Origin: an uncultured Selenomonadales bacterium
GTDB taxonomy: Bacteria; Bacillota_C; Negativicutes; Selenomonadales; Selenomonadaceae
Direction: 5' to 3'
NCBI GenBank assembly: GCA_937916025.1
Contig: CALGGX010000191.1
Coordinates: 1 to 10,390, forward strand
Length of the DNA: 10,390 nucleotides
Positions within the stretch are counted from its first letter, which is position 1. Each line of letters begins with the position of its first letter. Under the pieces are notes generated by a model. It searched no databases. It was not told the DNA's origin and saw only the letters and a program-made list of their open reading frames with translations. Below are positions 7,465 through 10,390 of this stretch, piece after piece. The translations under genes were made by a program, and so were the position numbers.

Positions 7465-8640
7465 TTATGCGTTGCCTTTCGAGCGATTGTGCGGCTTGCA
7501 CGGCAGTTGGCAGTTCTCGAGCGAAGTCTCGCCGCCACGACTCCATGCCGTCACATGATCCGCATCCATCTCGCCGAGCTTCCAAATCCGCGCGGAATTT
7601 TTCAGATGCGCCGCCGCACACATCGGACAGTTAGAGACGCCGTCGCGCTTTGCCGCATCCGTCTGCCGAGCATACGCCACACGCTTCGTCTTTTCATCAA
7701 ACACGCGAATGTTGAGCAATTTCGGCTCCGAGCAATCGCCAAGCACGTACTCGAATATTCCGCGCGGATTCGTCACTGCCTCGTCAGCATACAGCCGATC
7801 GATCTTGCGCGCGAGTTCTGCCGGATCGTATTGCCGAGCATGATATGTCGAGTAAAGCCGTCCCCGGTCGAGCCCGCACATTTCCTTGCACGCCGCAATA
7901 AACGTCAGCTCAATCCAATCGATCACCGCATCGAAATGCGCGCGTAATTCGTCAGCGTTGTCGTCTCGACGATGCAAACTCATGTGTTGATCGAGCTTGT
8001 CGCGATCGGTCGAGCCGACCGGCCATTCCAATGCCGTTCGCAAAAAATCCTGCCGATTCGCCGCGCCGCGCACGTACGTGCTCCACTTCTGCAGGTTGGT
8101 GTTCGAGCTGTTGCTGAAAATCGCCTTTGCCGCCGTCACGAACGAGCCGGAATATACCGAGTTCGCAATCTCCTGCGCGTTGAGCGCAATGCCGGCAATG
8201 TTGATCGTGCGGAACCAATCCTTGATCTCCGACTCCTCGCCCTCGCAAATGCAGATCGTCAGGCGCGTGTCGAGGATCAATCGTCGTTGCTCATCCGACA
8301 GCGAGTCGAAATACTGCGGCATGCCCTGCGCGTCGTGCACGGAGAATTTGTGCTTGAGAAATCGCCCGAGGCTCGTAATGCGCTGTTGACCGTCGAGCAC
8401 CTCAAACCGATCTTCGTCCGCGCGATTGAAATACAACAGCCCGATCGGATATTTTTTCAGCACGGACTCGACGACGGCTGCTTCCATCCGCGCGGATTCG
8501 TAAATGTAGTTGCGTTGATATTCCGGCTGTATGAGCAGTCGCCCGCCCAAACCGTACAAACCTTTGCCTTCGGAATCGTCGTACTCGAACCCCTCGCACA
8601 CTTGCGCGATTGTCATGTCCGTACGCAACGACGTCTTCAT
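7465..8640 (-). CDS. DUF262 (ParB/Srx-like) and HNH nuclease fusion
   Basis: This 391-residue protein combines an N-terminal DUF262 domain with a C-terminal HNH endonuclease domain, the arrangement seen in GmrSD-like and related anti-phage nucleases. DUF262 marks are IQPEYQRNYIYE (37-48), YPIGLLYF (64-71) and DGQQRITSL (83-91), the nucleotide-binding signature, plus an RTINIAGIALNAQEIANS block near 145-160. The HNH part has C338-x2-C341, DADH (359-362), ENCQLPC (375-381) and the final KPHN (382-385), so the metal- and zinc-binding residues look intact. The protein ends just after the HNH motif, as usual. Its ATG overlaps the stop of the upstream Rpn gene by four bases (ATGA). That implies translational coupling and a shared function. 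The expected role is restriction of foreign or modified DNA; the target is unknown. Confidence 0.9.
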   Translation of the reverse strand: MKTSLRTDMTIAQVCEGFEYDDSEGKGLYGLGGRLLIQPEYQRNYIYESARMEAAVVESVLKKYPIGLLYFNRADEDRFEVLDGQQRITSLGRFLKHKFSVHDAQGMPQYFDSLSDEQRRLILDTRLTICICEGEESEIKDWFRTINIAGIALNAQEIANSVYSGSFVTAAKAIFSNSSNTNLQKWSTYVRGAANRQDFLRTALEWPVGSTDRDKLDQHMSLHRRDDNADELRAHFDAVIDWIELTFIAACKEMCGLDRGRLYSTYHARQYDPAELARKIDRLYADEAVTNPRGIFEYVLGDCSEPKLLNIRVFDEKTKRVAYARQTDAAKRDGVSNCPMCAAAHLKNSARIWKLGEMDADHVTAWSRGGETSLENCQLPCKPHNRSKGNA

Positions 8641-8816
8641 GCCTTGATGTATGCCGCCGGATTTTTCGCAATTTCCTCGACTTCCTCGAGATCCAATTCC
8701 AGTATTGAAGCAATCTTATCGAGCGAAATCGTGCCGAGCTCGATGAACTTTGCTGCTTTCTCACAATCGTCTTCGTGACGCCACTGTTTGTACAGATTTT
8801 CCACAGTTTTACTCAT
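8637..8816 (-). CDS. Possible intragenic Rpn small protein (internal start)
   Basis: In the frame of the Rpn nuclease gene, ATG 8816 (M213 of the longest reading) is preceded by AGGAGG at 8831-8826 with a 9-nt spacer, an ideal ribosome binding site in the middle of a coding region. It would yield a 59-residue acidic, helical protein beginning MSKTVENLYKQW and ending at the shared stop. Its tail (GTISLDKIASILELDLEEV) looks like a small helical module. E. coli Rpn nucleases are known to make a short C-terminal protein from an internal start that neutralises the full-length toxin. Production here is inferred from the site only. Confidence 0.4.
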   Translation of the reverse strand: MSKTVENLYKQWRHEDDCEKAAKFIELGTISLDKIASILELDLEEVEEIAKNPAAYIKA

Positions 8817-9446
8817 TTCCAATTGCCTCCTCTTGTCAGGATGCCCCTTGAGTACACGCGAGTGCTCTGCAAGCACGTCGTAATTCATCGCATCGGGATC
8901 GCGACAAACGAAGTCGTGCATCAATCGCCCGAGCGCGGTATCGTCTTGCATCGAGCTGTTGACATAAATGATATGTGAACCGTCATTAAACGGCATTCTT
9001 TCTTCAACAAACATTCGCTCAAAGATATAGAGTTGTTTACCGCGCTTGAACACATCACGCTCCGTAATGAAGATGACGTAGACTTCCGGCAGATGATTGT
9101 AATCCTCGCCGCTCTTCAGCGCGTTCACGTCCAACATACTGCTGTTGTAGCGAGCCCGACGAACATCCGCACCCTTATCGCTGCGCCGGATCTCGATGTC
9201 GTACCGAGTGCCGTTAATGTCCTCGGCATGAATGTCCAACCGAACGCTGTGACCGCGCAAATTCGTAATCGTGTCTTGCGTCCGCACTGACTTCACCTGC
9301 AAATCGATTCCGAGAATAATCTTCAACACCAACTCCGTGCACTCGGGACTGTCTTCAAAAAATCTCGTCATGTAATCATCGTCAAGCAGACAGAAATTAT
9401 TAATAATCTCCTGAATTTCCGCCTGACGCTTTGCATCTTTTAACAT
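8637..9446 (-). CDS. Rpn-family PD-(D/E)XK nuclease
   Basis: This is a member of the Rpn / PDDEXK_2 family (once labelled putative transposases, now seen as DNA nucleases with toxin or phage-defence roles). The core is near the N-terminus: LLDDDYMTRFFED, then VRLDIHAEDINGTRYDIEIRR holding the likely catalytic Asp (LDI) and Glu (IEI), with Arg where many nucleases have Lys and most Rpn have Gln. RYNSSMLD, GEDYNHLPEVYVIFITERD and LYIFER are typical downstream blocks. The full family length is present (269 residues). ATG 9446 is preferred: GGAGG lies eight bases upstream, whereas the ATG at 9452 is only two bases from it. The start overlaps the methyltransferase stop and the end overlaps the DUF262-HNH start, indicating one operon. 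An internal start is described separately. Confidence 0.9.
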   Translation of the reverse strand: MLKDAKRQAEIQEIINNFCLLDDDYMTRFFEDSPECTELVLKIILGIDLQVKSVRTQDTITNLRGHSVRLDIHAEDINGTRYDIEIRRSDKGADVRRARYNSSMLDVNALKSGEDYNHLPEVYVIFITERDVFKRGKQLYIFERMFVEERMPFNDGSHIIYVNSSMQDDTALGRLMHDFVCRDPDAMNYDVLAEHSRVLKGHPDKRRQLEMSKTVENLYKQWRHEDDCEKAAKFIELGTISLDKIASILELDLEEVEEIAKNPAAYIKA

Positions 9447-10123
9447 CGGCATCGCCTCCGAATTAATATGCGCCGATACAATTTTTTGCCGTTGACGACA
9501 TTGATATCGTCAGGAAAATTCTGCCCGTCATGATATCGACTGTCGCCGAGAATTTCAAACTGCTCCGGATTGTATTTATCGAGAAAGGTGATCGGAACGC
9601 CCATCACTCCGTCATAATCGCGCGGAATCGAGTCGCTGTACGGCACGTCTATCGCATCGTAATTGTCATAGCAATGATAGCCTGCGCCGCGTATCTCCTT
9701 ATGCTTGCTGTGTCGAATGTACTCCGCCATCGTCATGTACTCGTGCTTCTCATGCCGCCGTCCATGCTCGAGGTTCGTCAGCCACAGACAATTATTCGTC
9801 GAAATGATCCGCTGTCCGCGCTCGTCGATGCGTGCTTCCGTCCCGTACAGTTCATATTCGTTCGGAACGATGAAGCCGGAAATCCATCGTCCCATTCCCG
9901 TCCCGAGCCAGGTGCGGTTATCCTTGATCAGCGGAAATACTTCCTTATACGTGATGCAGTTGATGTTGCCGATAATCAGAAATTTCTTGTCGGCGGCGAC
10001 AATCCATGCGAGAAACTCTCGAAACAGCGAGTGCGGCGGATTTGTGATGATGCAGTTGGCTTCGTCGCGCAGTCGTTTCACTTCGTCCGAGCGAAAATCG
10101 CCGTCGCCTTCGAGATACTTCCA
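9440..10123 (-). pseudogene. N-terminally truncated EcoRI-type adenine methyltransferase
   Basis: The reading frame matches the EcoRI DNA adenine-N6 methyltransferase family over its last two thirds. Recognisable blocks are GDGDFRSDEVKRL, TNPPHSLFREF (motif IV), ITYKEVFPLIKDN, SGFIVPNEYELYGTEARID, NNCLWLTNLEHGRRH, NYDAIDVP, DYDGVMGVPITFL and the C-terminal RILIRR, so the 3' end is intact. Upstream, the frame meets TAA at 10126-10124, right after W-K-Y-L-E-G. The first 100 or so residues of the family are absent, including the N-terminal part that helps form the AdoMet site. The motif IV aromatic residue, normally NPPF, is His. A GTG at 10081 could start a 213-residue fragment, but it has no Shine-Dalgarno site. 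The fragment is probably inactive. The stop overlaps the Rpn start, so the gene once led a methyltransferase-nuclease operon. Confidence 0.88.
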
Positions 10124-10390
10124 TTACTGATCGTCCAGGACGTCTGGCCGCTTGCGAGCTGGACCGTTGCGTTCTTGTACTTCGGCTGTACAGCTTCGTA
10201 TAACGCCTGGTATGCCTCCATGACACGAACTGCCGCACGCATGGCAGCGTCCGCCTCAGCCTGCGCCGCATTCGCGAGAGAAGATGCTTCCTGAGCGGTT
10301 GAGAGCGCAGCGGTCACGTTTTCACTGGTCGTGGCATTGGCAATGAGCAGCTGCTTAAACTGCTGGGGCGCCTGGGGCAGGGCGTAGAAC
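10078..10390 (-). CDS. Partial alanine-rich ORF, possibly a phage tail or fibre fragment
   Basis: An open frame enters from the right edge (FYALPQAPQQFKQLL...) and runs about 100 residues to TGA at 10080-10078. It is rich in Ala, Gln and Ser with a heptad-like helical stretch (ALSTAQEASSLANAAQAE, then AAVRVMEAYQALYEAV), followed by ATVQLASGQTSWTISNG, which has a beta-rich phage-fibre look. I do not recognise a specific family. The last 13 or so codons lie over the methyltransferase remnant read in another frame, so the native C-terminus was probably lost at a junction near 10117-10130. It is GC-richer (about 58% in one 60-base stretch) and prefers CTG and GCC codons unlike its neighbours. Its TGA overlaps the GTG at 10081 by sharing TG. 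Confidence 0.35.
   Translation of the reverse strand, partial: FYALPQAPQQFKQLLIANATTSENVTAALSTAQEASSLANAAQAEADAAMRAAVRVMEAYQALYEAVQPKYKNATVQLASGQTSWTISNGSISKATAIFARTK

Noticed and set aside
8637..9446. Transposase of an insertion sequence (older label for this protein family).
   Set aside because: No terminal inverted repeats or target duplications flank it, and the family is a PD-(D/E)XK nuclease group; gene overlaps with neighbours argue for an operon, not an insertion.
7465..10123. EcoRI-like restriction endonuclease partner for the methyltransferase.
   Set aside because: Neither nuclease resembles EcoRI; one is Rpn-type and the other DUF262-HNH.

Overview
The window looks like part of a bacterial chromosome, probably an anaerobic, motile Firmicute; Negativicutes (a Selenomonas-like organism) is my best guess. 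The basis is indirect: strong Shine-Dalgarno sites (AGGTGAT, AGGAGG), frequent GTG/TTG starts, a CheV and a Cache-type chemoreceptor, cobalamin side-chain genes and a solitary BioY. No rRNA, tRNA, CRISPR array or intact mobile element was seen. Base composition is about 50% GC or slightly above, except for an AT-rich left end (about 1-600) and a GC-richer right end (about 10130-10390).

Left part (1-1650, minus strand): a degenerate hexapeptide-type acyltransferase in AT-rich DNA, then a hairpin terminator, then cheV (CheW domain plus receiver). Plus strand 1740-5102: cobD (threonine-phosphate decarboxylase), cobC (alpha-ribazole phosphatase) and a chemoreceptor with a periplasmic single-Cache domain. 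cobD and cobC supply two steps of the lower-ligand and aminopropanol branch of B12 synthesis. They sit between two chemotaxis genes, and no cobalamin riboswitch is visible.

Middle part (5092-7403): a compact acyl-CoA ligase (minus strand) is divergent from a hotdog-fold hydratase-like gene and bioY (plus strand). The 95-bp gap between the divergent start codons holds a near-consensus sigma-70 promoter and a perfect 10-bp inverted repeat with a 15-nt spacer. The layout resembles a biotin-precursor or fatty-acid locus under one bidirectional operator. BioY should be the membrane substrate-binding part of a biotin transporter; the two enzymes may make or use an acyl-CoA related to pimelate, which is inference.

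Right part (7437-10390, minus strand): a defence-like cassette read leftwards. It holds an EcoRI-type adenine methyltransferase that lacks its N-terminus, an Rpn-family PD-(D/E)XK nuclease, and a DUF262-HNH nuclease, with overlapping reading frames. The Rpn gene carries an internal AGGAGG site and ATG that could produce a 59-residue C-terminal protein, as known for intragenic Rpn antitoxins. An imperfect palindromic repeat separates the cassette from bioY. The methyltransferase is cut by a junction with a GC-richer, alanine-rich, phage-like ORF that runs off the right edge.
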